Below the pieces are notes generated by a model that was not told the origin of the DNA, made no database searches, and saw only the letters and a list, made by a program, of their open reading frames with translations. This document shows positions 37,531 to 50,154 of a stretch of DNA of 64,000 nucleotides, piece after piece. Location of the stretch: NCBI RefSeq assembly GCF_932294415.1, contig NC_065538.1:22103759-22167758 (forward strand), given 5' to 3'. Position 1 is the first letter of the stretch; each line of letters starts with the position of its first letter. Position numbers and translations under genes: made by a program. The stretch comes from Quercus robur (Eukaryota > Streptophyta > Magnoliopsida > Fagales > Fagaceae).

Positions 37531-40500
37531 CTAAGGCAGAACAAAATTCCCAGGGCACTGCCTGGCAACACTGATCCCATTGTGATCAGCCACCACAAAC
37601 TCACATAAATCCACAAGCGGATTTTCATACAAAACACAATTCAAAAACTGGTTAGCACCTTTCCTAGCAAGCTTGTCCGCACACCTATTAGCCTCACGGT
37701 AACAGTGTTTAATCCTAACTTGAGGTATTTGAGAAAGAAGGAACCTGCAGTCCTCTAACAAAGGGGCAATAGCGATATTGGAGTAGTGGGAATCAACTAA
37801 CATATCCACCACAACCTTAGCGTCTGACTCCACCTCAACCATGGTCAAACTTCAGTCGATACAGAGCATCAATCCGTCCCGAATGGCCCACAGTTCTGCC
37901 ACTAAACTCGTCACTACACCAATCTTCCTAGAGAAACCAGCAACCCAATTTCCAGCCCAATCCCGAATAACACCTCCTCCACCCGCAATTCCCGGATTTC
38001 CCAACGCCGACCCGTCGGTGTTTAATTTCATCCAACCACACTCCGGCCTAACCCATTTAACCAAGTTTGTCACCTGATTCCGAATACCATTGGTTGGGCC
38101 AGCACAAAAGAAGAACTCCAAAGCATAATCGGAGATGCTCTTTGCTAACCTTGGGTTCAAAGGACGCCTCTTGAACACAGCTTGATTCCTATTCTTCCAA
38201 ATCAACCACACGGCAAAGCAAAAAGTTATTTTCCATGGAGGAAAATATTTACTGTGAGCTGTATCTGATCTCCCATTGAGCACCATCCAATCTTCAAAAT
38301 TTGATGAGAAGAAATCCCTGTCAAACCCCACTGCTCCCAATTCGTCCCAAACTGACCTTACCTTCTCACAATTCCGGAGAGCATGAATAATAGACTCAGG
38401 CTCCTTACGGCAAAGCGGACATAGCGGGTCTATGTTCATACCCCTGCCAACAAGACATTCATTGACCAATACTATTATGGGCACATTTCCACAAGAAGAA
38501 CTGAATCTTTGGAAGAACATTAAGCTTCCAAATCCAACCTCCATTAAAATCTGGTAGCCGGTCCACCCCCACTGCCATATTGTAAGCACTTTTCATATCA
38601 AAGTCACCCCTCGGCGAGCCCTTCCACATTAATCTATCCTTAATACTAGCAACGAGCGCATATGGAGTCGCTTGAATCTCCATTTTTATGTCTTGGGGAA
38701 TGACAAAAGGAATACTATCCCAGCTCCACCCCTCCAAAGAGGCAATGTCCTTTACTTTCCACTCGGCCACCCCCCTAGGAAGAGGGCCTTGAACCAGCTG
38801 TCTAAGAGGACCCTTGTGGGTCCAGTTATCAAACCAAAAACTCAAGTTGCTATCTCTGCCAATCACCCACCTAGAACCTTGTCGGAAAAATTCTGAGCCT
38901 TTTTTTATCCCTTTCCAGGTTGAAGAGCAAGGAAGGCTGCTAGGATTCCTTGAATCAATTCTTCGGGACGAGCAATATTTTGCCTTAATCACACGAGCCC
39001 AAAGGCTTTCATTTTCGGTATGAAACCTCCAATTCAATTTAGTTAGCAAAGCAATGTTTCTGCCTTTAGCACTTTGCAGCCCAAGACCACCTACTTTCTT
39101 TGGAATTGTCACCTTATTCCACCCCACCCAGTGGATTTTCCTAGCTGATTCAAACGACCCCCATAAAAAATTCCGGCTGACCCGGTCAATACCCTCCAGA
39201 ACTTTGTTAGGGAGAAGATTACATTGCATGACATAGGTGGGGATTGTTGAAGCCGATGCTTGAATGAGCACAGCACGACCCGCAGGAGATAGCAGATTGG
39301 CCTTCCAACCCGCCAATTTTTGCTTAACTCTATCCAGAATGAAACTGACATCCAAAGGAGAACCAGGGTGTTTAATGGGAATCCCGAGATATTTACCTAG
39401 ATTTGAGGTTGATGAAAACCCCAAAATGTCGCAAAGCGACTCCCTACTATCTCTATCCACATTTGGAGAGAAGAAAACCCGAGTCTTCGCTTCACTAATA
39501 GTTTGGCCAGTTCTATTGCAGAAGGTATCAAGAGCATCTCTTATGGCCACACAATTGCCAATATCAGCTTTAGCATAGAGCACCACATCATCAGCAAACA
39601 TGAGGTGGGAGAAAGGTAACCCACCTTGCGAGGTTCTCACTGGATTCCAAAGCTTCTGGTTGCATTTCCCCTCTATAAGATGACCAAGATACTCCATGCA
39701 TAATATAAAGAGGTAAGGAGACAAGGGGTCCCCTTGTCTAATTCCTCTTGAAGGAAAGAAAGGATCGAGCCGGCCACCATTAAAAAGCACAGATGAAGAA
39801 ACCGAGCACACACAACTCATGATAAGATCAATTAACTCTGTGGGCAAATTTATCTCCATAAGCCTTTCCCGAATAAAACCCCATTCTAGCTTATCATAGG
39901 CTTTTTCGAGATCAATCTTAATTGCCATGTACCCTACGGCACCCTTCTTCCTACTTATCGAGTGGATTAATTCTTGGAAAATAATGGCATTATCCACCCC
40001 TTTCCTACCAGGCACAAAAGCCGATTGGAGAGGGGAGACAAGCTTCTCCAAGTGAGGTCTAAGGCGAGCTACAATAATCTTTGTAACGATTTTATAAACT
40101 GTGTTACAAAGACTGATTGGCCTATAATTCCCAAGAGTTTCAGGCCCTTGAATTTTTGGAATAAGAACAATGTGAGTCTGATTTAGATACTCTGGCATTG
40201 TCCTTGAGGCAAAAATTTGCTTAACTTCCCGGATTACCGAATCTCCCACTGTTGGCCAAAATAATTGGAAAAATCCCGCATGAAGCCCAGGGCCAGGAGC
40301 TTTATTCGCTTTCATCGACCATAACCCAGCCTTAATCTCTTCATCAGTTACCAAATCCCACAAACTATCTCTTTCCTCATCATTTAGGCTAACCTGCCCT
40401 GCATGGAATTGACTAATCTGCCAATTAGATGAGGTATGGGAAGAAGCGTAAATGTCACAAAACCCCCTACGAATAAACTCCATTACCTCCACCTCACTGG

Positions 40501-41653
40501 TTAACCATTCCCCCACACTGTTTTTAATGGCAGTAATCTTGTTTCTATTTCTCCTTACTAACACAGAAACATGGTAAAACGCCGTGTTACGATCCCCTTG
40601 CACCATCCAATTCACCCGAGATCTAAGAGCCCACAATTCGTGCTCTTGGTTAAGAATCACTTCCAACTCTTGAATAAGCATCTTTTCAAGCTCTAAAAGG
40701 TAACTTGAAGGCCTGGTAGCAATAACCCTTTGAATTCCATTCAACCAAGCTCTAATCCGCTTCTTCTTAGCAAAAATATTGCCAAAATGCTTCCTATTCC
40801 AGTCAGAGGCATTAACAGCAAATTTCTTAATGGCTTCATGAAGACGAGTGGGCTGCCCCCACGCTTGAACAACAATCTGGGGGAAAGAAAGATCCGAAAG
40901 CCAATACCTTTGGAACTTAAAAGGCCGGTCAAGTTGGACCCTATTGTGAGGCATTGTTTCCAATAACACAGGGCAATGATCGAAGTGGCATCTGGTGAGA
41001 TGCGTAACTCTAGTTTTCGGGAAATTTAGATACCAGTCCGAATTCACAAAGAATCTGTCAATCCTCTCCTGAATGAGATCCTGAACTTCCCTATCATTCG
41101 TCCAAGTAAACCTCGGGCCAGAAAATCCTAAATCCACCATGTTGCATTTATCCAGACAATCCTTAAATAACAGAGCCCGATTTATGCTAACCATTCTACC
41201 ACCAAATTTATCCGCACCAATAAGAGGTTCATTAAAATCACCCGCAATAACCCAGGGCATTTTATGAAGATCAGCTACGTTAGATAAATTATTCCACAGA
41301 ATACATCTTTCAGCACTTCTAGGACTAGCATACACAGCAGAGAACAACCAGCTAAAGTTAGAAGAGCGTACCTTTACGGTAGAGTGAATTTCTTGCTCCG
41401 AGCTAGCTAGAAAGGACACCTCAACTCTCTCTGAATTCCATAAAAGCCACAGCCCCCCAGCTCGACCGATAGTTTCAGTATGAATTGCACCGTCAAACGG
41501 TAACCTATTTGTGATAGCCCGAGCTCTATCTCCACCAATGTGGGTTTCTGTAACCACAAAAATAGCAGGATCATGTTGACGAACAAGATCATGAACATAG
41601 TCTTGAAAATTGGGCTTCAAGGCGCCCCTACAATTCCACACAATTATATTCAT
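37531..41653 (-). pseudogene. LINE ORF2 (endonuclease, reverse transcriptase, RNase H), disrupted
   Basis: Starts MNIIVWNCRGALKPNFQDYV at 41653. The endonuclease motifs VTETHIGG, IAGDFNEP and HFDHCPV are present. Reverse transcriptase motifs follow: YRPISLCN, KIDLEKAYD, RGIRQGDPLSPYLF and FADDVVL. The zinc-binding segment runs FLWKCAHNS then CPLCRKEPESIIHAL, and the RNase H-like end has LNTDGSALGNPG and EVESDAKVVVD. A frameshift falls near 38465 between the two halves of the zinc segment, and TGA at 37852-37854 cuts RNase H. It is 32 residues before the LINE poly-A that the frame finally stops. It cannot make a full ORF2 protein. Confidence 0.9.
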
Positions 41654-41684
41654 AACTAACAGAGAGACAAAACAACAGATTTCC

Positions 41685-43469
41685 TCAAAGGGAGGTAGGA
41701 CCCACTCCTCTGCCTTCTTCAAAATCCATTTGCTCAGCCACACCATGGCCTGTACCCGGCCTCTCCACAGCCCCCACATTATTTCCACACACAACTTGGT
41801 CGCTTGAAAAATTCTCTGTCCCTCCTGAGTTAGCTTTACTAAGAGAAGACTCACTTTCTCCTTCCTCCACCGTAACAAAAGAAGCTTGAGCTTCCATGGC
41901 CGCTTGACCTTTAGGCTGGTACTTCTCTTGACAAAGGTGGCTCGGTTGGCCATTTGGGCTAGAGCTCGACGGTTGCCCAAGAGAATCAGCTCTGAAATTG
42001 AAAGTAGCACTGCCATTAGCACTCTGTTTATTCAAGAAGGAGCTCCTCACAGCTGTGGCCGCACCTTTGACTGAATAATTCACAGCTTCTTTATTCGTCC
42101 CAATTAAAGATGCCCTGCTCCTTGCAATACCTTTCTTACCCCTGATGGACAGGCTTAACTTGGCAGCTGGGTTATAAGACTCCACATGGGATAGTCCTGC
42201 ACTTTGGCTTGTGTGATTTGGCCTATTTGAAATTGACCGGACCACATTGGCCATTTGGGCCTTAAATGGGCTAAGCTCCATTGCTACTTTCCTCTTACCT
42301 TCCCTCTGAACAACATCAGTTGGCCCAACGTTATTTACCCCTTGCATCCTATGAGTGCTCAAATTAGTGGGGACCAAATTTTTTGTCGCCTTGTTCCCAT
42401 GCCTTTTACGTGTTACCATAATCCACGGACCATACACGTCCTTTTCACTGTCCACCATCACGGCCTTTTCACTGTCCACCAAGGACGTGCCCGACGTGCT
42501 ACCTGTGTTGTCAGGGACATGCATATCGTCTCCTTTGTTCACCGGCACATCCTTCATCTCCCCGGTCTCCCTTGCCCGTGAATCAACATTCCGAACAACA
42601 TATGGGCAGTTTTCACGACGGTGACCAATCCTGCCGCAAGCAAAACATAACCTCTGTATCCCTTCATAGCACACAGGTTGTTCCTTTCCTCCAATGAGAA
42701 GCGTTGTAGTAAGCGGTTTACCAACGTCCACTTGAATGCATAGACGAGCAAAACGTCCCCTGGATTCACTAGCTGTATGAGTATCAAGTCTTAACACCTT
42801 GCCTAGCGCACTTCCAATGAGTTGAAGAGCTTCGACGTGGTAATATTCAATGGGTAGCTCGTTCAACCTAACCCAAACAGCCACCGACGAGATATTTGCT
42901 TCGGCTGGTTTAAAATTTGGCTCCCATGGCCTAATAGACAAAAAGTTTTCACCTATAAATCATGGACCATTCCTAAGCACCGCCTCACAATCCTCTTTGA
43001 CGGAAAAGCGGACTAGAAAAAACTCCTGTCCAAGGTCTACGCAATCCAACTTACCCACTGGTTTCCAAAGCGACAACAGTCGGCCATGGAGGAATGAAAA
43101 CCCAACAGCTCTACCGTAAACTTTAACAATAAGACTTTTGCTCCAAGGAGTCCGAATACGGGCTTTAAGCTCTTTCGAGAATGGAAAGGCGATAAGGCCT
43201 TCTCGAAGACCAGACCTTTCTGCATCTGAATCCTCGTCTGCCTCCATAAGTTCAGTGAAGTTAAAAGCTTGAACATAGGCACCGGGTATCTCTCCCACAA
43301 GCTTATCTCTGAAAGACAAAGGATGTCTAGAAATCTCCGGTTTCAACGGAAGGGAGGTCTGGCCTTCCCTCAGATGACCCTCGAAGTCGGCATGGGTTAC
43401 GTCTTTCACTTTTTTATTACTACGAGCTAACTCGGCTTCTTCCTCTCTGGAGAGAATAGGCGCACTCAT
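41685..43469 (-). pseudogene. LINE ORF1 (RNA-binding, CCHC zinc knuckle), one in-frame stop
   Basis: Starts MSAPILSREEEAELARSN at 43469. A DUF4283-like region (FSFLHGRLLSLW, FFLVRFSVKEDCEAVLRNGP) is followed by TGA at 42960-42962. The same frame then continues through a typical WVRLNELPIEYY segment, a zinc knuckle (CFACGRIGHRRENC near 42640) and a long low-complexity tail to the stop at 41685. The ORF1 tail overlaps the frame upstream of ORF2. In plant L1 elements this protein binds the element RNA. Confidence 0.88.
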
Positions 43470-45056
43470 TTTTCCTTTAAGCGGTTAGTTTCTTTTTATA
43501 CCCAGAGGCTCCAAACAGTGTTTTAACATTGTGAAAGATTGTAATTTATCACTTTTTAAATGGTAAACGTGGCAACATTTGTAGGGGCCTTTTTTCCTAA
43601 CGTGGTAGCACCTCGTTAAAGGCTTCTGCTATTATATATAGTATTAGATTAGATTAGATTAGATTAGATAAGATATGTACTTATTAAATTTTAGCTGGAA
43701 AGAAATATATGGTTAAAAATGAATGCTTATTCTATTTCATTACATTTTTTCCTCTATATTCCTTCTAAATATGAAAGAAATATATATTTTTACACTACAA
43801 AACGATTGATATTTTTAGTCTTATGATAAAAAACAATCATCATACAATTTACGTCATAAAATTGAAATTCTATTGTTATCTATTAAAACATATATGTAAT
43901 AAAAATGTGAAGGTTATAATAATAAAATTATAAATTTATTTTATAACCTATTTATTTCATTTTACTCCAATATTTTTTAATAAATCTCAAAACATAAACT
44001 GGTTGTAGAAATAATTAAACTAGTAAATTTAAGGCTAGAACAAAATCAATTATGTTATTAACATTGACAATTTTGCACAATATCACTTATATAAAACTAT
44101 AAATCTTTTGTGTCTCACTTTTTATGTTCTTTGTATATAGAATTATTACTCATTTATTTGGGCCCACAACAAACAAGAGAAAAAAAAAAAAAAAAAAAAA
44201 TCAGTCTCCCTTATTGATAAGCAGTTCGTCTAAGACAACTCATGTGAAATTGACAAAGATGTATAGAAGAGAATTGAGAAAGAAGTGAGTAATCTAAGAA
44301 TCTGATGTGGTCGGTCCCAAAGCCACTTTAAAATACTGAAAAAGTGAGACAAAGTTAACAAAACTCCTACTGGCTTCTGCTATCTTCTCAGAATCCAGCG
44401 CAGCAAGCTACGTCTCCGCGCTTTATGCTGCTATGCTAACTCTTTCTTTGTAGTCTAGCCTAGCACTCGTTAACTAATAAGTAATAACTATCCTCTGTTT
44501 TCACTTACTACATTCTGGATCAAATCTCTGACAAATCAGGACTGTATTGCATGGTGGGCCAACCTTAATTTTTTAAGCTAATTCAGTACGGGGCTAGGAC
44601 ATATCTGCCTGTTAGTACAAATGGTAATATGAAATCTAGGACCACAATTTTGTTAGAGAGATTGAAATAATTTTTAGTGTCACTTGATAATAATAAAAAA
44701 TGGTACAAAGTTAACCTTAAAATTTATAAAGATGACAAAATATTGATATAAAACTAAGTGGTTGACAAAAATTCTGACACTATTGGGTGTTAACGAAGAT
44801 CTTAACACAACATTTTTATTATAACTCGTGTGTGCAAATCATGAGTAATAAAAGAAAATAGTTGGCTAATGTGAAATTGATAAATAATGTAATTATTTAT
44901 AATTTATCATATAAGATAATTATGAAAAATGATGTGATAAAAGCATTCATATTGGGTTATTAAATTTTTTTTTTTTTATTATCTATTTTAGCATAAAAAC
45001 TTACATTTTTTATTTTACACAATCATTTTTCAAAATTACTCATGTCATATTATCTA

Positions 45057-45235
45057 GAGAAATGATATATTTACAATATTTTCACAAATATTTTTACAAC
45101 AAATTCTAAGTGGCAGGTTATTACTGGTTATTATTGGGGCAAAAAAGTAATTTTAGTATTAGGTTCAAATTTGAACCAATAACAACTAACCACCTATAAT
45201 TAATTGTAAAAATATTGTGGACATAGTATCTCTTT
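45057..45235. mobile_element. hAT-like MITE, 179 bp
   Basis: Flanked by exact 8-bp repeats ATTATCTA (45049-45056 and 45236-45243). The orthologous spot in copy B (54794-54801) has a single ATTATCTA, so this is a clean insertion. The ends are imperfect inverted repeats (gagaaatgatatatttacaa against the complement of the right end, gagatactatgtccacaata). Confidence 0.85.
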
Positions 45236-46133
45236 ATTATCTATTATACTTTTTATTTTAATATTTTATTCATTTTTTTTTTCAATAGAGGGAGAGGGGA
45301 AGAGCGAGAAAGAGAAGAAATAAGATAACTGAATAAAATGTTGATATGTACACTAACTAGAATATAAATTTGCACAATTTTACATTAGTAGATATGAGTG
45401 ATTTTTAGAGTAAGAAGTGCAAAATTCATTACTTAAGCAAGTATGCATTTAACTTGTGCGAGTTCTTGTGGTCCTTAGAATAATTCAAATTGTAAAAATA
45501 GCTACGGACAGTGATGTTGGAAAAGCATGGGGCATACCTCATTGGTCATTTCCTTAATGCATTTCTCTTCCTTAATAGAGTAGAATATTTTATTTCTTTA
45601 ATTAAAACATTTAATTCATTTAACAAAGATTTTTCTGGGCATCAACTATTAAGATCTTAACTAAACAACTAGCATGGTAACCTTTTTTTGGTGCCCTTTT
45701 ATCAGTTTAGTTAAATTTGAAGTTCCTTACTAAAATAATAATAATAATAATAATAACAAATGTGGAGGTTTTAACTTTGTATTTTAGTTCCTAACAACTA
45801 AAAGTTTCCACCAACTGAAACATTGATCATCAATCCTATTCTACCTTTTTGTTATTTGAGTTAAAATTTTATGTGTTAATTACTTTTTTTTTTTAGAGGA
45901 AACGATAGAAGACTTTATTAATTGAAAAATATATATATACAATAGGGAAGAAAAATAGGGACATATGACCCTTCTTTTTCTCTTTTGCATCACTAGCATA
46001 CGCTAGAGAAACACAATTACATCGTAAAAAAATAATAATAATAATAAATAAATAAAAAAAAATCGAATGCCCAAAAAAACCTAAAGAAAATACCAAATGA
46101 CACCTTCTTGATTTACATGGACATCAACAAGAC

Positions 46134-46186
<53 letters not shown>

Positions 46187-46713
46187 ATTGTCTTCATGCC
46201 CGGCATGGTTGCCCTACAACCTCCATTGATCCCATGCTTGACACAACACCATGCTCATTATCCACAGTTCTAGGTTTCTTTTCTCCCTTAACACCCGTAG
46301 CCTCCTTATTCATGCTCGGCATGGCTGTATCCTTTACATTCTTGCACTGTTTCTGTCCCACTACATCAGTTTTGTGGTCACCCTCTGCCATACTTATTTT
46401 CAATGGATTTGTCACCTTTTTGCCTACCCTTTTCCACTTATGTACGTTTGCAAGGCTTTGATCATCCTCACATGAGAGTGCACGTGATAGATTTGTTGGA
46501 TGAGTTTCAGGGACATGTGGATCACATTTCAATTCCGCATTTGTTGCTTCATACATGATAGGCACTAAAACCAGATTAGTACCGTGATTTTCCTCAATCT
46601 CTTCCCTTGCAGTGTATATCTTGGTTACTTGAGTATTAGTAGGTGACTCAATTTGAAAAAGAGTGGAAGTTTGTCCATCCTCAAATCCCAAATTATTAGG
46701 AATCAGTTTCTCC

Positions 46714-47224
46714 CAAGGATGCACGGATGCGGCTCCCAGGCCGGCGCACCCGCGTCCGACGCGGCGGGACGCGGCGACGCGGGAGGGACGCCGCAGACCG
46801 CGCGTCCGTCCCGCGTCGTGCCGCGTCGCGGATTCTACTCGGGCCGACGCGGCCGAAATCGGCGCCGACGCGGCCCAAATCGGGCCGAATCGGTCCGTAT
46901 CGGCCATATCGGCCGGCGACCGATACGGCCGAAACAGGCCGAAATCGGCTGTATAAATCGCCGGAGAGGCCGAAATTCTGGCCTCAGATGCGTTTCTTGC
47001 CTTATTCTTTCTTTGTTTTGTGAATCAAGTATATTAATGTGTTTTTTAAGAATATTTTAATAGTAAAAATATATAGAAAATATAAATAAAAATATTTTTA
47101 ATAATTTTTTAATCGCCGAGTCCCGCCGCACCCGCACCCTACTTTTTCAAAAATTGCCGAGTCCCGCACCCGCACCCGCACCCGCACCCGCACCCGAGTC
47201 CCGAAACGCACCCGTGCTTCATAG
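46714..47224. mobile_element. GC-rich hAT-like element, copy 1 (511 bp)
   Basis: Exact 8-bp target duplications GTTTCTCC (46706-46713 and 47225-47232). The left end CAAGGATGCACGGATGCG and the complement of the right end CTATGAAGCACGGGTGCG are imperfect inverted repeats. The first half is extremely CpG-rich with cggccgaaatcggc-type repeats. The second half is AT-rich and closes with a gcacccgcacccgcaccc minisatellite. No transposase. Confidence 0.85.
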
Positions 47225-47962
47225 GTTTCTCCACAATTTATGTCTCCATAATATTCGGATATCCATTAGAATTCTCAACCGCCGAAATGTGTACCTGTGT
47301 TGACAGTTTCCTAATCTGATTTGCCACTGTTTCCTCCATGCTCCTTGGTGGCGGACTAGTTGTCTTCCTCCCCCTAACATCCCTTTGTCTACGGGAAACT
47401 CGCTCGGAGCCACTCCCCATATTGTCTCTCTTCACCTACCATTGATATCGGCCTGGTACAAGTTTTTAGTTCATGTCCTAATATTCCACAGTTGAAACAG
47501 AGCCCTTGTAACTGCTCATACTAAAAAGCAACCCAGACTTTATCACCTTCAGGGCTAAGAATAGGAGCGCCCCTACGAAGTGGTTTAGATAATGGCACCT
47601 CCACTCTGACCCGAAGAAAACGAGCCTGATCTGATGTAATAGCCTTGCAATCCACCTCCAAAACATCTCCAATACCTCCTCCAATGTCCATACCCACTTC
47701 CACATTCATGAGATCAAATGGTAATCCCCAAACTTGTACCCAAAAAGAAATGTGCGTAAAATTTGTTGAGTACGTTGTCATCCCTTTCTCCCATAGGCGG
47801 AGCAGTAAAATATGACCATCAAAACTCCAAGGACCATTGTTAAGAACCCATTCAATCTGACTGTCCATAGTGAATTTAAATTGGAACAAACCGTCTCCAA
47901 CATCAGAAATCCTAAGATCCTGACCAAACTTCCATACAGGCCTTAATAGGCTCTTTGCTGCC

Positions 47963-48549
47963 CTAGAAAGCACGGACGCGGCTGGGAGGGTGGCGCACCC
48001 GAGTCCGACGCGGCGCGACGCGGGACGCGGCGTCCGACGCGGTTGACCGCGAGTCCGGCCGCGTCTGAGTTTTTTTTTTTTTTTTTTTTTTTCTCGGATT
48101 CGAGCCGAATCGGCTGGATTCGCGCCGAAGCAGCTCGATTCGCGCCGAATCGGCTTCGATTCGCGCCGAATCGGGCTGATTCGGCCAGAATCGGGCTGTA
48201 TCGGCCATATCGAGTCGTATCGGCCAACGACCGATACGGTCGAAACAGGCCGGAAACGGCCGAAAACGGCCGAAATTGGCCTTAAAACTCGCCGGAGAAG
48301 CCGAAATTTTGACCTCATATGTGTTTTTTGCCTTCTTCTTTCTTTGTTTTATGAATCAAGTATATTAATGTGTTTTTTAAGAATATTTTTATAGTAAAAA
48401 TATATAGAAAATAAAAATAAAAATATTTTTAATAATTTTTTAATCGCCGAGTCCCGCCGCACCCGCACCCTACTTTTTCAAAAATTGCCGAGTCCCGCAC
48501 CCGCCCCCGCACCCGCACCCAAGTCCCAAAACGCACCCGTGCTTCATAG
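47963..48549. mobile_element. GC-rich hAT-like element, copy 2 (587 bp)
   Basis: Target duplications TTGCTGCC (47955-47962) and TTGCCGCC (48550-48557) differ at one base. Ends CTAGAAAGCACGGACGCG and (complement) CTATGAAGCACGGGTGCG. It shares the layout and long near-identical text with 46714-47224, for example tttttgccttcttctttctt, (g)aatcaagtatattaatgtg and gccgagtcccgccgcaccc. It adds a T run (48069-48092) and more gattcgcgccgaa repeats. Confidence 0.85.
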
Positions 48550-50154
48550 TTGCCGCCCTACTGTTAATGGGTTTGGTTGTAAGAAAACGACCAATTAAAC
48601 TTAAGAAGCACTCTTCTAGATCATTTTCACGATAATCAGAGTGTACTTTGATAATTTCTCCTTCTTCCGATGTCAAACTTATGCGTTGTAACTGTTCTAT
48701 ACAATCAGATTCCATTGTAATAGCACAAAAAGACGCGGTTGTTTCATAGGGAAAAAACACCAAACAGAGGAACTGTAAAGACACAAAGAAGAGACAGGAC
48801 AGTGTATCACAGAGAAAAGAACTAGAAGAAAACAAACGAAAGAAAGAACAATTTTTAACAAAATGTGACAATGATTCACCCACACAACAATTTAATTTGA
48901 TGATCGGGATGCAACTCCTGATACAGAGTAGAAAGGCCTCACACAAAGTTGAGAGGAAAACTCCTAACGAGAGGAGAAGTAGTAAATTTATGTGTTAATT
49001 ACTTAATTATACCTTTTTGACTTCGAAGTTTTTAAAATATGTTCAAAGTTAAAACCCGTGTATTTTAAAATTTGTGCCTAAGTTAAAAATTACAAATTAG
49101 TTATCATGGAAAAAATAATGTAGATTTAAATATTTGCAATTCCTTGGATCTGAGTAAATAGGAGATTAAAAAATATATTCTCTATTTTTCTTTTGGGATA
49201 TGGCCAAAGAAAGAAGAATAATTTGGCTTAAATTATAAGGAGTGGGCCAGTGGACAAACAACTTTGTAAGAAGAAAACAAAGCTTTCTGTTGATTCTTTC
49301 ACTTCTTTATATTTAAAACAACTTAGCCGTTAAAAGTAGTATATAAACTAATAATTTACAACACTTATCTGTGTCTGTATCTCATACGTCTGTTACTTTT
49401 TAGTTAAGTCTCCAGTCCCCAAAATTCCAATTGTGTCTAATCCCAAAGCAGATAAACAATTCCACACATGAATAATTAGTTAATTATTACATCATCTTTT
49501 GAACCTTCTTCCACTCCCACCCAAGGTCCCATACTCTCCTTTTTCTCCCCCAACTCTTAAAAAAGGGGGGAAAATGGCTTACAATATAGATCCACATATA
49601 TTTGAGACTCGTATATGTTGTGAAAGGAAATATAATAAGACTATCACATAAAAATAAAATACCTCTTCCTTTTGTGTGGGTTTGAAAGTTAATAACTTTT
49701 TTTTATTTTTTTATTTACGAGTATCTCAAAAAAAATTATTTACAAAAAAAATTTCATCATAAAGTTTTAAAATTGCAATTTAGAGTCTATTTAAAAACAG
49801 CTTATTTAACTGAAACTGAAAACTTTTATAGAAAATACTGTAGATAAAGTGAAAAACTAGTTGGAATAGTACAATAAAACCCATTAATAGTACTAAAAAG
49901 TACAATGAGACTCATTTTTGTAGCAAAAATAAGTTAAATAATAAATAAAAAACTGCATTTTTCAGCCAATATCAAACACAACCTTAGTGTTAACTAAAAT
50001 AGATGATGTTGATTTCACCATTTAAACATCTTATTTGGAAACCATTTAAACCTTACTTACGATTTCCAAATTGCAATATCGTAGGTACCCCAACTAAATT
50101 CAAAAACATATCTGACTTGAATTTAATTCTCTTTGGAAAAGATAATTTTGTTTA

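Larger units (their letters stand above)
37492..43475 (-). mobile_element. L1-type LINE retrotransposon
   Basis: A 5984-bp element on the minus strand with a 16-bp target duplication TTTAAGCGGTTAGTTT (37476-37491 and 43476-43491). A short poly-A tail (T run at 37492-37502) lies at its 3' end. ORF1 is a zinc-knuckle protein. ORF2 has endonuclease, reverse transcriptase, zf-RVT and RNase H. The ORF1 ATG lies only six bases from the 5' end, so the leader is very short or trimmed. It is disrupted by stops and a frameshift. It sits within the Helitron. Confidence 0.93.
33119..43673 (-). mobile_element. Helitron, 10.6 kb, carrying a LINE and gene fragments
   Basis: On the minus strand it begins TC (43673-43672) and continues TTATCTAATCTAATC. 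It ends with a GC-rich hairpin (33146-33130, CCCGCAC..GCGCGGG), seven bases, then CTAG (33122-33119). It sits between host A and T without target duplication, exactly as Helitrons do. The paralogous segment at 53291-53310 shows the uninterrupted site (tataaa|tgtgtac, break between 53301 and 53302). No Rep/helicase frame is visible, so it is non-autonomous. Without the nested LINE it would be about 4.6 kb. The remaining interior is AT-rich and includes two exon-like pieces on the minus strand. Confidence 0.85.
46194..48715 (-). pseudogene. ORF1 of the deleted LINE, split by two insertions
   Basis: Starts MESDCIEQLQRISLTSEEGE at 48715, reads ECFLSLIGRFLTTKPINSRA, is interrupted by the element at 47963-48549, then continues LLRPVWKFGQDLRI, WVLNNGPWSFDGHILLLRLW, a stop at 47521-47523 and a zinc knuckle CFNCGILGHELKTC near 47500. 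The second insertion (46714-47224) follows, then a Lys/Glu-rich tail to 46194. This is the DUF4283 plus CCHC organisation of plant LINE ORF1. Beyond the knuckle the frame is also shifted. Confidence 0.8.
45886..48986 (-). mobile_element. Internally deleted LINE copy (ORF1 only)
   Basis: Flanked by an 18-bp target duplication TTTATGTGTTAATTACTT (45868-45885 and 48987-49004). A T run at the left edge is the poly-A tail, so it is a minus-strand non-LTR insertion. It keeps the 5' leader and ORF1, then jumps to a T run of about 45 (46138-46182) and a short 3' region. ORF2 is missing. Copy B has an empty site near 55407-55425. Two GC-rich hAT-like elements are nested inside. Confidence 0.88.

Noticed and set aside
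43640..43672. Telomere-like repeat (ATTAG)n
   Set aside because: The plant telomere unit is seven bases (TTTAGGG). This is a short five-base microsatellite at the Helitron 5' end.
46653..47060. Overlapping Arg/Ala-rich frames
   Set aside because: They arise from the CpG-rich repeats of the hAT-like element and have no independent start or conserved motif.
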